Shown here in pieces: positions 25,118 to 33,759 of a DNA stretch of 36,259 nucleotides. This DNA is from Clostridiales bacterium. GTDB lineage: Bacteria; Bacillota; Clostridia; Christensenellales; UBA1750. A program made the translations under genes and the position numbers. The notes under the pieces were generated by a model, which worked only from the letters and a program-made list of their open reading frames with translations, had not been told where the DNA came from and searched no databases. The first letter of the stretch is position 1, and every line of letters begins with the position of its first letter. Location of the stretch: NCBI GenBank assembly GCA_015056005.1, contig SVHB01000022.1, forward strand, positions 1-36,259. Reading direction: 5' to 3'.

Positions 25118-26761
25118 GTGTATAAGCTTAGAATCAACGGTGTTGAAATTGATTTTGAAGGCGGAACATATCTGGAGGCGCTCAGAAAAGCCGGAAATGA
25201 TATGGGCGCGCTCGCTGTCAGGATAGGCGGTGATGTGCGCGAGCTGGGCGAGAGCGTTGATAAAAACTGCGATATTGTGCCGATAACCCTTCACGATGAA
25301 GAGGGCAGGCGTATATATGAGCGAAGCCTCATATTCCTTCTTCTGATGGCAATGAAAAGGGAGTTTCCGGGTGTGGATATTTCCTGCGAGCATTCCCTGC
25401 CTCAGGGTCTTTATATACTTTTCAAAGGGCTCAAATTCACATCAAATTCCGTGATCAAGCGCCTTGAAGGTGCAATGCACGATTTTGTGAGCGAAGATCT
25501 TCCGTTTGTAAAACGTACGCTCAGCAAGGATGAAGCTATCGAGATATTTGCCCGTCAGGGTCAGGACGACAAAGTACGTTTGCTGGGTTACAGAGAAGTT
25601 GCGCATTTCAATATGTATTCCTGCGGCGGAGTGGAGAATTATTTCTATGGAGCCATGGTGCCTTCAACAGGCTACTTAAAGCTCTTTGCGCTCGAGCTGC
25701 ACCTGCCGGGAATGGTGCTGGTTCAGCCCTCGGCAGAGGATATAAGCGTGCTTACTCAAAAGCCGTCTGCGCCGAGGCTGGGCGCTGTATTCTCCCAGAG
25801 TGAGCGCTGGGGCGAGATACTTGACGCACAGGTGGTCGCCGATCTGAACGACATGGTGAAAAACGGCAAAATACGCGAATTCATCAGGATAAACGAGGCT
25901 CTTCACGAAAAGACGATATCATATATCGCAGATGAGATATACGACCGCAAATCAAGGTTGGTGCTGGTCGCGGGCCCTTCTTCGTCGGGCAAGACGACCT
26001 TTACCAACAGGCTTTATGTCCAGCTGCGTGCAAACGGGCTGCGCCCGGTTATAATCTCGCTTGATAATTATTACCTTGACAGGGAGGATATCCCTCTGGA
26101 CGAAAACGGCGAAAGGGATTTTGAAACTCTTTATTCAATTGATGTAAAGTATTTTAACGAGCAGCTTGTATCCCTCCTTCAGGGCAACGAAGTTGAGCTT
26201 CCGATATTTGATTTTGCAACGGGCAAGCGTACATCGTCCGGAAAGCGAACCAAGCTCGGTGACGATCAGCCTATACTGGTTGAGGGTATACACGGCCTTA
26301 ATGACGAGCTGACCTATGACGTGCCCAACGAATATAAGTATAAGATATTCGTAAGCGCTTTGACTCAGCTTAATCTTGATAACTACAACCGTATCCGCTC
26401 TACCGACGGAAGGCTTATAAGAAGGCTCACAAGGGATTATTCAGCAAGAGCCAGCTCCATGGAGCGCACTTTTTCCATGTGGGATTCTGTCAGGCGCGGC
26501 GAGGATAAATGGATATTCCCATATCAGGAGCAGGCGGATTATATCTTTAACACATCGCTTTCATATGAGCTTGCGATAATAAAAAAGTATCTATATCCGC
26601 TTTTGTCAGCCGTAGAAAAAGAAAGCGAATACTATCTTGAGGCAAGAAGGCTGATCAAATTCTTAAACTATATCGTCGATGCAGATAAGTCGGTGGAAGA
26701 AGAAATACCGCCAACTTCCATTTTGCGCGAGTTCATCGGCGGCAACGCGTTTTACAAATAA
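25118..26761 (+). CDS. TGS/SAD-uridine kinase fusion (nucleoside kinase)
   Basis: 547-residue protein combining an N-terminal TGS-like ubiquitin fold (about 1-60), a threonyl-tRNA-synthetase editing-like (SAD) region (about 65-230), and a C-terminal uridine-kinase-like P-loop domain. The Walker A is GPSSSGKTT near residue 288; ISLDNYYLDREDIPLDE and ILVEGIHGL follow, as in uridine kinases. This fusion is known from Clostridia and Thermotogae; the true substrate is unsettled. GTG 25118 is chosen because GGGAGG lies at 25105-25110. It follows PBP2 by 30 nt and is probably the last gene of the shape operon. Confidence 0.9.
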   Translation: MYKLRINGVEIDFEGGTYLEALRKAGNDMGALAVRIGGDVRELGESVDKNCDIVPITLHDEEGRRIYERSLIFLLLMAMKREFPGVDISCEHSLPQGLYILFKGLKFTSNSVIKRLEGAMHDFVSEDLPFVKRTLSKDEAIEIFARQGQDDKVRLLGYREVAHFNMYSCGGVENYFYGAMVPSTGYLKLFALELHLPGMVLVQPSAEDISVLTQKPSAPRLGAVFSQSERWGEILDAQVVADLNDMVKNGKIREFIRINEALHEKTISYIADEIYDRKSRLVLVAGPSSSGKTTFTNRLYVQLRANGLRPVIISLDNYYLDREDIPLDENGERDFETLYSIDVKYFNEQLVSLLQGNEVELPIFDFATGKRTSSGKRTKLGDDQPILVEGIHGLNDELTYDVPNEYKYKIFVSALTQLNLDNYNRIRSTDGRLIRRLTRDYSARASSMERTFSMWDSVRRGEDKWIFPYQEQADYIFNTSLSYELAIIKKYLYPLLSAVEKESEYYLEARRLIKFLNYIVDADKSVEEEIPPTSILREFIGGNAFYK

Positions 26762-26867
26762 TGAGGTTTGCGCAAGCACTACACTGTAAACAGAGATTTT
26801 GCAATTGACCGGTGTAAAGCTGCAGATCAAGCAGCCGCTTTATTGCTGTATGTGCTTGAATGTACGC

Positions 26868-26888
26868 TTTATAAATTGAATTTATAAA
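26868..26888. promoter_or_regulatory. AT-rich palindrome, possible operator
   Basis: TTTATAAATT (26868-26877) and AATTTATAAA (26879-26888) form a perfect 10-bp palindrome around one G, upstream of the lipoprotein gene. It could be an operator overlapping a -10 region. The rest of 26762-26900 shows only a weak GCTGC/GCAGC hairpin at 26819-26835. Confidence 0.45.
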
Positions 26889-26901
26889 AAGATGATTAAA
26901 A

Positions 26902-26940
26902 TTTCGCCTCCTGCGCATTATAACAGCAAAGGAGGCGAAA
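26902..26940 (+). promoter_or_regulatory. Hairpin sequestering the ribosome binding site
   Basis: TTTCGCCTCC (26902-26911) pairs perfectly with GGAGGCGAAA (26931-26940) across a 19-nt loop. GGAGG at 26931-26935 is the only Shine-Dalgarno for the ATG at 26947, so it is fully paired. No T tract follows, which argues against a terminator. Confidence 0.65.
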
Positions 26941-26946
26941 GCATTC

Positions 26947-27507
26947 ATGAAACGCATATCAATTATGATGCTCCTGACCGTGCTTATGTGCGCGGTCATA
27001 TTTACCGGCTGCCAAAGAGGCGGCGTAACCGCTACCCCCGCTCCTTCCATGTCCCCGGGCATGACTACCGGAATGGATAACGGCATGAATAACGGTGGCA
27101 GCATCGTTCCCAATCTGTCGGAAGAACCCAACGCCAGCGGTTCACCTTTAAACGGCATGGACCCAACAGCGGGCAATACCGATTCGATGAACAACGAAAA
27201 GGCGGCGACCGCCATTCGCGATGAAGTGGACAAGCTCAGCGAGGTAGAGGATGTATACGTAGCCGTTGTAGGCAATGAGGCTCTTATCGGCATCACCTAT
27301 GACGATCAGTACAAGGGTGGTCTTACCGACAGGCTGAAAGAGACCATCGACGAGAAGGTCAAGCTTGCAAACGCAGGCGATTTCACTGTGAACATCGTTG
27401 ATACCCAGGAAGACGTGGAAAAGATCAAGGAGCTTTCGGGTAAAATGGGCGAAGATATCAAGAATGATTTTATGAATCTGCTTGAATCCGTAAGAAACGT
27501 AGCATAA
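26947..27507 (+). CDS. YhcN/YlaJ-type sporulation lipoprotein
   Basis: 186-residue lipoprotein with signal peptide and lipobox FTGC (Cys22). A Met/Asn/Gly/Pro-rich linker follows (about 25-80). The C-terminal domain has AIRDEVDKLSEVEDVYVAVVGNEALIGITYD and then a region of predicted helices. This strand-helix pattern with 'VDDVYVAVVGN' style matches the YhcN/YlaJ family found in spore-forming Firmicutes, where members sit in the spore inner membrane or coat. The ribosome binding site is inside a hairpin, and a terminator follows, so it is a monocistron under possible translational control. Confidence 0.82.
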   Translation: MKRISIMMLLTVLMCAVIFTGCQRGGVTATPAPSMSPGMTTGMDNGMNNGGSIVPNLSEEPNASGSPLNGMDPTAGNTDSMNNEKAATAIRDEVDKLSEVEDVYVAVVGNEALIGITYDDQYKGGLTDRLKETIDEKVKLANAGDFTVNIVDTQEDVEKIKELSGKMGEDIKNDFMNLLESVRNVA

Positions 27508-27510
27508 GTT

Positions 27511-27538
27511 AAAAACCGCCGTGATTTCGGCGGTTTTT
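27511..27538 (+). terminator. Intrinsic terminator of spore lipoprotein gene
   Basis: AAAAACCGCC (27511-27520) pairs with GGCGGTTTTT (27529-27538); the T run is part of the stem end. Confidence 0.88.
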
Positions 27539-27590
27539 GCATGTTCATATTTATTTTACTCTTTATAACCTTATTCTAATTTTACTCTTA

Positions 27591-27619
27591 TTGACATTGC
27601 TATGTTTTTCATTTACCAT
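27591..27619 (+). promoter_or_regulatory. Probable promoter of hslVU
   Basis: A consensus TTGACA (27591-27596) is followed after 17 nt by a weak TACCAT (27614-27619). No CIRCE-like inverted repeat is visible. Confidence 0.5.
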
Positions 27620-27652
27620 CTATTGTAGAAATTATATTGTTTCGGAGGAGAA

Positions 27653-28183
27653 ATGTTTAAGGGTACTACCATTTGTGCCGTAAAAAGAAACGGCATTTGC
27701 GCCATCGCAGGCGATGGTCAGGTCACCATGGGTGATAAAACGATAATGAAGGGCACCGCCAAAAAGGTGCGCAGAATATATAACGATTCCATAGTAGTAG
27801 GCTTTGCGGGCAATGTTTCCGATGCGCTCACCCTTTGCGAAAAGCTGGAGGCGTATCTGACTCAGTATTCGGGCAACCTCCCAAGAGCAGCAATAGAGCT
27901 TGCGCAGCGCTGGCGCGGCGATCAGGCGATGAGGCAGCTTGAGGCGCTCATGCTTGCAGCCGATAAGGATAACCTTCTGCTCATTTCCGGTACGGGTGAG
28001 GTAATAGAGCCCGATAACGGCATCTGCGCTATCGGTTCGGGTGGCAACTATGCTCTTGCGGCGGCTATGGCGCTTGCCGAAAATACCGATCTTAAAGCGG
28101 AAGAAATAGCAAACAAGGCTTTGCATGTTGCAGCTTCCATCTGCGTATTTACCAACGATAATATTATCGTTGAAACTGTTTAG
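27653..28183 (+). CDS. hslV: ATP-dependent protease subunit HslV (ClpQ)
   Basis: 176-residue proteasome-like peptidase that forms a double hexamer capped by HslU. The sequence begins [10 protein letters not shown]; the first Thr (residue 5) is the likely N-terminal nucleophile after removal of a four-residue propeptide, as in clostridial HslV. GDGQVTMG (about 22-29), KKVRRIYND, and [21 protein letters not shown] are family motifs. GGAGGAG is just before the ATG. hslU starts 10 nt after the stop. Confidence 0.96.
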   Translation: MFKGTTICAVKRNGICAIAGDGQVTMGDKTIMKGTAKKVRRIYNDSIVVGFAGNVSDALTLCEKLEAYLTQYSGNLPRAAIELAQRWRGDQAMRQLEALMLAADKDNLLLISGTGEVIEPDNGICAIGSGGNYALAAAMALAENTDLKAEEIANKALHVAASICVFTNDNIIVETV

Positions 28184-28193
28184 GAGGTGCGGT

Positions 28194-29567
28194 ATGGCTG
28201 TTCTTACACCAAAACAAACGGTCGAATTGCTCGATAAATACATTATCGGACAGGATGACGCAAAAAAAGCTGTTGCCGTGGCTCTCAGAAACCGCTACCG
28301 CAGGGCAAAGCTCCCGCAGGAGATAAGGGATGAGGTCACTCCCAAAAACATACTTATGGTGGGTCCCACAGGCGTGGGTAAGACCGAGATCGCAAGAAGG
28401 CTGGCAAAGCTTGTTGACGCGCCCTTTGTAAAGGTCGAAGCGACCAAGTTCACCGAGGTGGGCTATGTAGGCAGGGATGTTGATTCCATCGTGCGCGATC
28501 TGGTCGAAAGCTCTGTCAGAATGGTCAAGGATATGCAGCTCAACGACGTTGAGCAGGAAGCTGCCGATAACGCGACCGAGCGCCTTATAGATATATTGCT
28601 TGATAAGGATAAGCCCAAGAAGGCATATAATCCCATAGAAGCTCTTCTGGGCGCATCCAACTCTCCCGAAAAGATTGAAGCAGAGCGCAATAAGAACAAG
28701 GATGAGCGCGAGAACATCCGCATGAAGCTGCTCTCGGGCGATCTTGAAGGTGATATCATAGAGATCATGGTCGAAGAGACCGGGAACAATATGGAAAACA
28801 TACCCGGTACCGATATGAACATGAGCGATGTTCTGGGTTCCATAATGCCCAAGAAGAAGCGTCCGCGCAAGGTGAGCGTAATGGAGGCAAGAAGGATACT
28901 CAAAATGGAAGAAGCTCAGAAGCTTCTTGATCCGGAAAACATCAACGCCGAAGCGATAAGACGCGCCGAGCAGCACGGTATCGTGTTCATCGACGAGATC
29001 GATAAGATCGCGGGCAGGAACGGCGGCGGCAGCGCAGGCGGCCCCGATGTTTCAAGGGAAGGTGTGCAGAGGGATATTCTCCCCATAGTTGAAGGCTGCA
29101 CCGTAAACACCAAATACGGCCCCGTAAAGACCGATTATATGCTCTTTATTGCCGCAGGCGCTTTCCATGTATCCAAGGTGACCGATCTGATCCCCGAGCT
29201 TCAGGGCCGTTTCCCGATAAGGGTGGAGCTTACCGCGCTTACCAAAGAGGATTTCAGGCGCATACTGACCCAGCCCGAAAACGCCGTTATAAAGCAGTAT
29301 CAGGCGCTCCTTGGCGTTGACGGTATAGAGCTTATTTTTACCGATGACGCTCTTGACTGCCTTGCTGAAGCAGCGGTGATAGCAAACGACAGCGGCGAGA
29401 ACCTGGGCGCCAGAAGGCTGCACACCATCCTTGAAAAGCTTCTTGAGGATATTTCCTTTGAAGTCGACGAGGGCGAAGCAACCACTGTTACCGTGGACAG
29501 GGATTATGTCGAATCCAAGCTTAAGATCAACGCCATGACCAAGGATATAGCAAAATATATTATTTAG
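28194..29567 (+). CDS. hslU: HslU AAA+ unfoldase (ClpY)
   Basis: 457-residue AAA+ ATPase that unfolds proteins for HslV. It starts [20 protein letters not shown], has Walker [10 protein letters not shown] (about 59-67), the family segment [16 protein letters not shown], an inserted I domain (about 110-245), Walker B FIDEIDKI, and sensor [22 protein letters not shown]. Start 28194 is set by AGGAGGTG (28182-28189). Confidence 0.97.
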   Translation: MAVLTPKQTVELLDKYIIGQDDAKKAVAVALRNRYRRAKLPQEIRDEVTPKNILMVGPTGVGKTEIARRLAKLVDAPFVKVEATKFTEVGYVGRDVDSIVRDLVESSVRMVKDMQLNDVEQEAADNATERLIDILLDKDKPKKAYNPIEALLGASNSPEKIEAERNKNKDERENIRMKLLSGDLEGDIIEIMVEETGNNMENIPGTDMNMSDVLGSIMPKKKRPRKVSVMEARRILKMEEAQKLLDPENINAEAIRRAEQHGIVFIDEIDKIAGRNGGGSAGGPDVSREGVQRDILPIVEGCTVNTKYGPVKTDYMLFIAAGAFHVSKVTDLIPELQGRFPIRVELTALTKEDFRRILTQPENAVIKQYQALLGVDGIELIFTDDALDCLAEAAVIANDSGENLGARRLHTILEKLLEDISFEVDEGEATTVTVDRDYVESKLKINAMTKDIAKYII

Positions 29568-29626
29568 TGAATCATATACGCACTTTTTGGAAAGACTAAT
29601 TATAGTTTTTACGGGAGGTGCGTTTT

Positions 29627-31696
29627 TTGAAGGCGATAATTATGGCGGGCGGCGAGGGCTCAAGGCTGCGTCCTCTGACTTGCGAAAAGCCAAAGCCGCT
29701 CATGCCAGTTTTGGGCAAGCCGGTCATGCGCTATGCCGTGGAACTTCTGCATAAGCATGGAATATACGATATTGCCGCCACTATAGCATACAGGGGAAAT
29801 CTTATCAAAGAAGAGTTCTCGGATTCGGTCGTGTTTTTTGAGGAACGTATGCCCCTGGGCACAGCGGGCAGCATAAAGAATGCTAAGGAATTTCTGAACG
29901 CTCCTTTTATCGTTATTTCGGGCGATGCACTGACAGATGTTGATCTGACCGATGCCGTTGCTTTCCATAAAAACAGCGGGGCATTGGCAACGCTCATACT
30001 TAAGCGCGTGGAAGATCCCCTTGAATACGGGGTTGTGGTGACCGATAAGCGAGGAAAAGTAAAGCGATTCGTTGAAAAACCCGACTGGAGGCATGTGCTT
30101 TCCGATAATGTGAACACCGGGATATATATCCTTGATAACAAAATTCTTGATTTTATCCCTGAAAACGGCGCATATGATTTTGGTTCGCAGCTTTTCCCAA
30201 AGCTCGCGGAAGAAGGGCAGCCGATATACGGCTATGTGACCGATTCATATTGGTGCGATATCGGGGATGCATCAAGCTATATTTCCTGCCAGCAGGATAT
30301 GCTGTTTGGCAAGGTAAAGCTCAATTACGCAAGAAAAAACAAGGGAACAGCTGTTATAGACAATTCGGCTCAGGTTGAAGGTCCGTGCTATATCGGTTCC
30401 GGGAGCTATGTAGACAAGGACGCTCAAATTTTTGCGGGAAGCGTTATCGGCGATAATGTTTACATCGGGCGGGGTGCAAGAATAAAGGGCGCTGTAATAT
30501 GGAACGGCGCGCATATCGGAGAAAACGCTGTGATAGAGCGCAGTGTCATAATGGAAAATGCAAGGGTCAAGAGCAATGCCAATGTTATGGAAGGCGCGTG
30601 CATAGGATCAAATGCGGTACTTGGGCTGAACAGCACTGTAAGACCGTATGTGAACATATGGCCGGAGCAGTACATTTTTGATGACGCTGTGGTCCACAGA
30701 AGCGTTATCGATTCAAATGCCATAATGCTCAAAAACGATTTGGGCGTGTTCACATGCGCGCTTATGCCCGAGGAAGCAGCGGCGCTTGGCGCAGCGCTCG
30801 TGTCCGTATCTCAGTCAGACAACATTTGCGTAGGTTATGATAAGGTTGGAGCACAGTCCATGCTTGCGGATGCCTTTATAGCAGGCGCAATGTCTATGGG
30901 TGCGCTTTTAAGAAGGGCAGGCAATGCAAGTCTGCCGGCGGTCATGTATACGGGCAGAGCCATGGGTGCCGATGCATGCGCGTATTTTTCCAAGCGCGGC
31001 TGCGATATTGAGCTCAGGCTGTTTATAGGCGGGACCGAGATGGAGCTTGCACAGATGAGAAAGTTGATGAAAGCGTATTCAAGGCTCGATAATGCAAGAT
31101 GTGTGTACGAAAACATCCGCGCACCTCTTTGTGATATGAGCGCTCAGCCGGTCTATGATGCATGGAAGAGCTCGTTTGTGAAGAAAGACGATTTCCATAT
31201 ACTTTATGACACTCAGGATGAAAGCCTTGTGCTTTATGATGTTTACGGTCAGCCGCTGAGCGATATTACCGTATCTTCCATCCTTGATGACGCATGCGGA
31301 TATATCGACGGAGATAAGGGAATTGTTAGGATCATGGTAAAATATGATCCCGAGCTTGCCGCAAGCGTGATAGCAAGATTCATGCACGATTCGGGTCAAT
31401 CGATGAAGGCATTGATACTCAAGCATAACCGCTGTATTGAAAGGCAGTTTGTGGATTGCCCGCAAAAAGCTCGGGGAAAGGCAATGCGTCTGATAAGCGA
31501 GAAGCTGGAAAACGCGGATATGAGCGCTGAAGGTATTGAATATTCGTCAAAAAACGGCATGGTAAATATTCGTCCGTCTAATATAAAGGGCAGGATAGAG
31601 CTTATTACAAGTGCAAGCAATCAGGAATTTGCACGTGAACTTATGGCGGACTGCGAAAAGGTGGTAAAAGCGATCACCGATGAACTGAAAAAATGA
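29627..31696 (+). CDS. Nucleotidyltransferase with hexapeptide repeats and degenerate phosphohexomutase domain
   Basis: 689-residue fusion. Residues 1-230 form an NDP-sugar pyrophosphorylase (MAGGEGSRLRPLT, KPLMPVLGKPV, Asp in SGDALTDVD). Residues 245-350 are left-handed beta-helix hexapeptide repeats. Residues 370-689 resemble phosphogluco/phosphomannomutase, but no TASHNP serine loop is seen and the metal loop DGDADR reads DTQDES. It may be a mannose-1-phosphate guanylyltransferase-like enzyme whose mutase half is inactive or regulatory. TTG 29627 is chosen because GGGAGG (29613-29618) lies 8 nt upstream; GTG 29618 overlaps that site. It follows hslU by 59 nt with no clear terminator, so partial co-transcription is possible. 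Confidence 0.88.
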   Translation: MKAIIMAGGEGSRLRPLTCEKPKPLMPVLGKPVMRYAVELLHKHGIYDIAATIAYRGNLIKEEFSDSVVFFEERMPLGTAGSIKNAKEFLNAPFIVISGDALTDVDLTDAVAFHKNSGALATLILKRVEDPLEYGVVVTDKRGKVKRFVEKPDWRHVLSDNVNTGIYILDNKILDFIPENGAYDFGSQLFPKLAEEGQPIYGYVTDSYWCDIGDASSYISCQQDMLFGKVKLNYARKNKGTAVIDNSAQVEGPCYIGSGSYVDKDAQIFAGSVIGDNVYIGRGARIKGAVIWNGAHIGENAVIERSVIMENARVKSNANVMEGACIGSNAVLGLNSTVRPYVNIWPEQYIFDDAVVHRSVIDSNAIMLKNDLGVFTCALMPEEAAALGAALVSVSQSDNICVGYDKVGAQSMLADAFIAGAMSMGALLRRAGNASLPAVMYTGRAMGADACAYFSKRGCDIELRLFIGGTEMELAQMRKLMKAYSRLDNARCVYENIRAPLCDMSAQPVYDAWKSSFVKKDDFHILYDTQDESLVLYDVYGQPLSDITVSSILDDACGYIDGDKGIVRIMVKYDPELAASVIARFMHDSGQSMKALILKHNRCIERQFVDCPQKARGKAMRLISEKLENADMSAEGIEYSSKNGMVNIRPSNIKGRIELITSASNQEFARELMADCEKVVKAITDELKK

Positions 31697-31726
31697 AAGA
31701 CTTCATGAAACCATAGTTATATAATC

Positions 31727-31770
31727 GCAAAAAACCTCTTGTGCACACAGAAATGCACAAGAGATTTTTG
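31727..31770. terminator. Bidirectional terminator between convergent genes
   Basis: CTCTTGTGCA (31736-31745) pairs with TGCACAAGAG (31754-31763). A run of A before and a run of T after let it stop transcription from both the nucleotidyltransferase and the minus-strand permease gene. Confidence 0.88.
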
Positions 31771-31779
31771 TTTTATCTT

Positions 31780-33759
31780 TTATGAACTGAGCCTTGCGCT
31801 GAGCAGTATGGCTCCGCCAAAGAGGGTGAGCTCGGCTATCACGGTTACCGCAAGCACAGCAACTATCGCTGCAAGCCAGAAGGATGCACTGCCGAACATG
31901 AGGTAGGCTGCGGTTCCCAAAAGCGCTCCGACGGCAGTTGGGATGAGCACGCGATGGGTGAGAGAATATGCGCTGGACATAGCGGATGCGCCCATCATGC
32001 GTCCTATGATAAGATCGCCGGACATGCTCCTTGCGATTGAATCAAAACCGAAGTATACGCAGGAAACGAGCGACAGGAGACAGCCGCAAACGGCAAATGT
32101 ACCTGCATTGATGAACACTGCGTCGATCGCCGCAAAATCGCTCAGATGCCCCACAAGTGCGAAAGTATAGACAACATACCATGCCGCAAAACCTGCGCAT
32201 GCAGCGCAAACAGGGGCGATTACGACGACCATTTTATCGGTAAGATCGGGTATGGCGAACATTGACGACAAGAGCGCGCAAATCACGGGTATCAAAAGCG
32301 CGGCAATGGTTTCAAACGATAACACAAGATCGATGAACGAAGAGGAAACGCCAAACGCCTGTTTTACAAGGCTTATGACCAAAAGCGCTGAAACCGGGAC
32401 GGAAAGGACCGCGCCTATCGCAGAAGTAAACACGAACGAGGTCATATATCTGCCGTAAATATGCGCCGGGGAATAACCCATTGCCGACTGCGTGTGCTGG
32501 ATATCTGCGGATTTGGCGATACAGGAACGAGCGATGGGGTAGTGGACCAAGAGCATCATTGCGATCATGAGCACAAGCAGCGAAGTCTTGGGCCCTTTGA
32601 GCTCGCTCAGCTCCTCTATAAACAGACCGTAATCATCGTAAATCTCATATTTTACGATGTTCCATGTGAAATCGACAGGCTTTTCAAGCTCTAAGATAGC
32701 ATCGTTCAGCCTGACTTCTGCCTCGTCCATTGCTTTTTGAGCGGTTTCAACGACCTTCTTTGCTTCGTTTGCCGCATTTTCAAGGGCAAGATAATTATCA
32801 TCCGGTACAAAACCCTGCTGAGACTGTGCATCGTGATCCGCCTGAAGCGCCTTTAACTCGTTTTCAAGGGTCTCGACCAGCTTCTGAGCATCTAAAAGCG
32901 CGGTGCGCGCCTTGGATATTTCTCTGTTTAAGGAAGTTTCCATGTTGGTCGCGTTTGACTGAGCACGGTTCAGCTCCGAAAGCTTGCTCTTTGCGGTATC
33001 TGCATCATATCTGCCGCTTTCCATCGCGTCGTTATAGCTGCTGCGCATCGCATAAAAATCGTTCCAGACTTCTTCGATCTCAGCATTATTTGCATAAACG
33101 ATCTTCTTGGTCTCGCTCTCCTGCTTGGTCAGATCGTCCTTGGCTTTGTTGAGCGCGGACTGCTTTGCGTCAATATCGGTTTGGATCTGAGAAACGGAAG
33201 CGTTGTATAAGCTTTCGTTTTCTTTGGCTTTTTCAAAGGCATCTAAAGCTTCCTCGTACTTGAGCCTTGCCGAATTGAATTTATCTTCGGCGCTGTCGTA
33301 TTCGCTCTGAGCGATATCCTTGGCGTCTGTCAAAGGCTCCATGTATTCATTGAGCTTTATTTCCGCTCTGTCCTTTGCAAGGGTCATAAGCTCCTGAGCG
33401 GTGCTTTCGACCAGAGCGCTGTATCTGTCTGAGAATATATCAAGAGCATCATCGGAAGAAAGGGTAAGATGAACGCGCTCATAAGCGCCTGCCATCGCAC
33501 CCTCAGGGATGACCTTTGAAAAACATCCGAGCGCTTCCAATGCCGAGATATCATCTGAGGTATAGCCGCTTGTGCCGGTAAGCTCAAAATCGTAGGGCTT
33601 TTGATTGTTTACGCTGTCTATTGCACCGTTTTGCATACCTTTAGCGCCGTACGCGGTAAAAAGATAACCGCAGCACAGCGTAAACGCGGTCAGCGCAGAG
33701 AAAAACGCTCTGATACCTGCGCTCCTGAGCGCACCGGTAAATACTTTTCTTGAACTCAT
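31780..33759 (-). CDS. FtsX-like permease with long extracytoplasmic coiled coil
   Basis: 659-residue membrane protein. Membrane segment 1 is at about 16-38. An extracytoplasmic region (40-390) includes a long predicted coiled coil of about 240 residues (about 120-360) rich in Ala, Lys and Glu heptads. About seven more hydrophobic segments run from residue 392 to the C-terminus. The segment IQHTQSAMGYSPAHIYGRYM after segment 2 resembles the coupling region of FtsX/MacB permeases (IGTLKALG...). The start ATG overlaps the stop of the upstream GAF/ABC-like gene (ATGA), so it is translationally coupled to its presumed partner. It could be a mechanical transmission protein rather than a transporter; the substrate is unknown. 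Confidence 0.82.
   Translation of the reverse strand: MSSRKVFTGALRSAGIRAFFSALTAFTLCCGYLFTAYGAKGMQNGAIDSVNNQKPYDFELTGTSGYTSDDISALEALGCFSKVIPEGAMAGAYERVHLTLSSDDALDIFSDRYSALVESTAQELMTLAKDRAEIKLNEYMEPLTDAKDIAQSEYDSAEDKFNSARLKYEEALDAFEKAKENESLYNASVSQIQTDIDAKQSALNKAKDDLTKQESETKKIVYANNAEIEEVWNDFYAMRSSYNDAMESGRYDADTAKSKLSELNRAQSNATNMETSLNREISKARTALLDAQKLVETLENELKALQADHDAQSQQGFVPDDNYLALENAANEAKKVVETAQKAMDEAEVRLNDAILELEKPVDFTWNIVKYEIYDDYGLFIEELSELKGPKTSLLVLMIAMMLLVHYPIARSCIAKSADIQHTQSAMGYSPAHIYGRYMTSFVFTSAIGAVLSVPVSALLVISLVKQAFGVSSSFIDLVLSFETIAALLIPVICALLSSMFAIPDLTDKMVVVIAPVCAACAGFAAWYVVYTFALVGHLSDFAAIDAVFINAGTFAVCGCLLSLVSCVYFGFDSIARSMSGDLIIGRMMGASAMSSAYSLTHRVLIPTAVGALLGTAAYLMFGSASFWLAAIVAVLAVTVIAELTLFGGAILLSARLSS

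Noticed and set aside
26819-26845. Terminator after the TGS/kinase gene
   Set aside because: The GCTGC/GCAGC stem is only 5 bp and is not followed by a proper T run.
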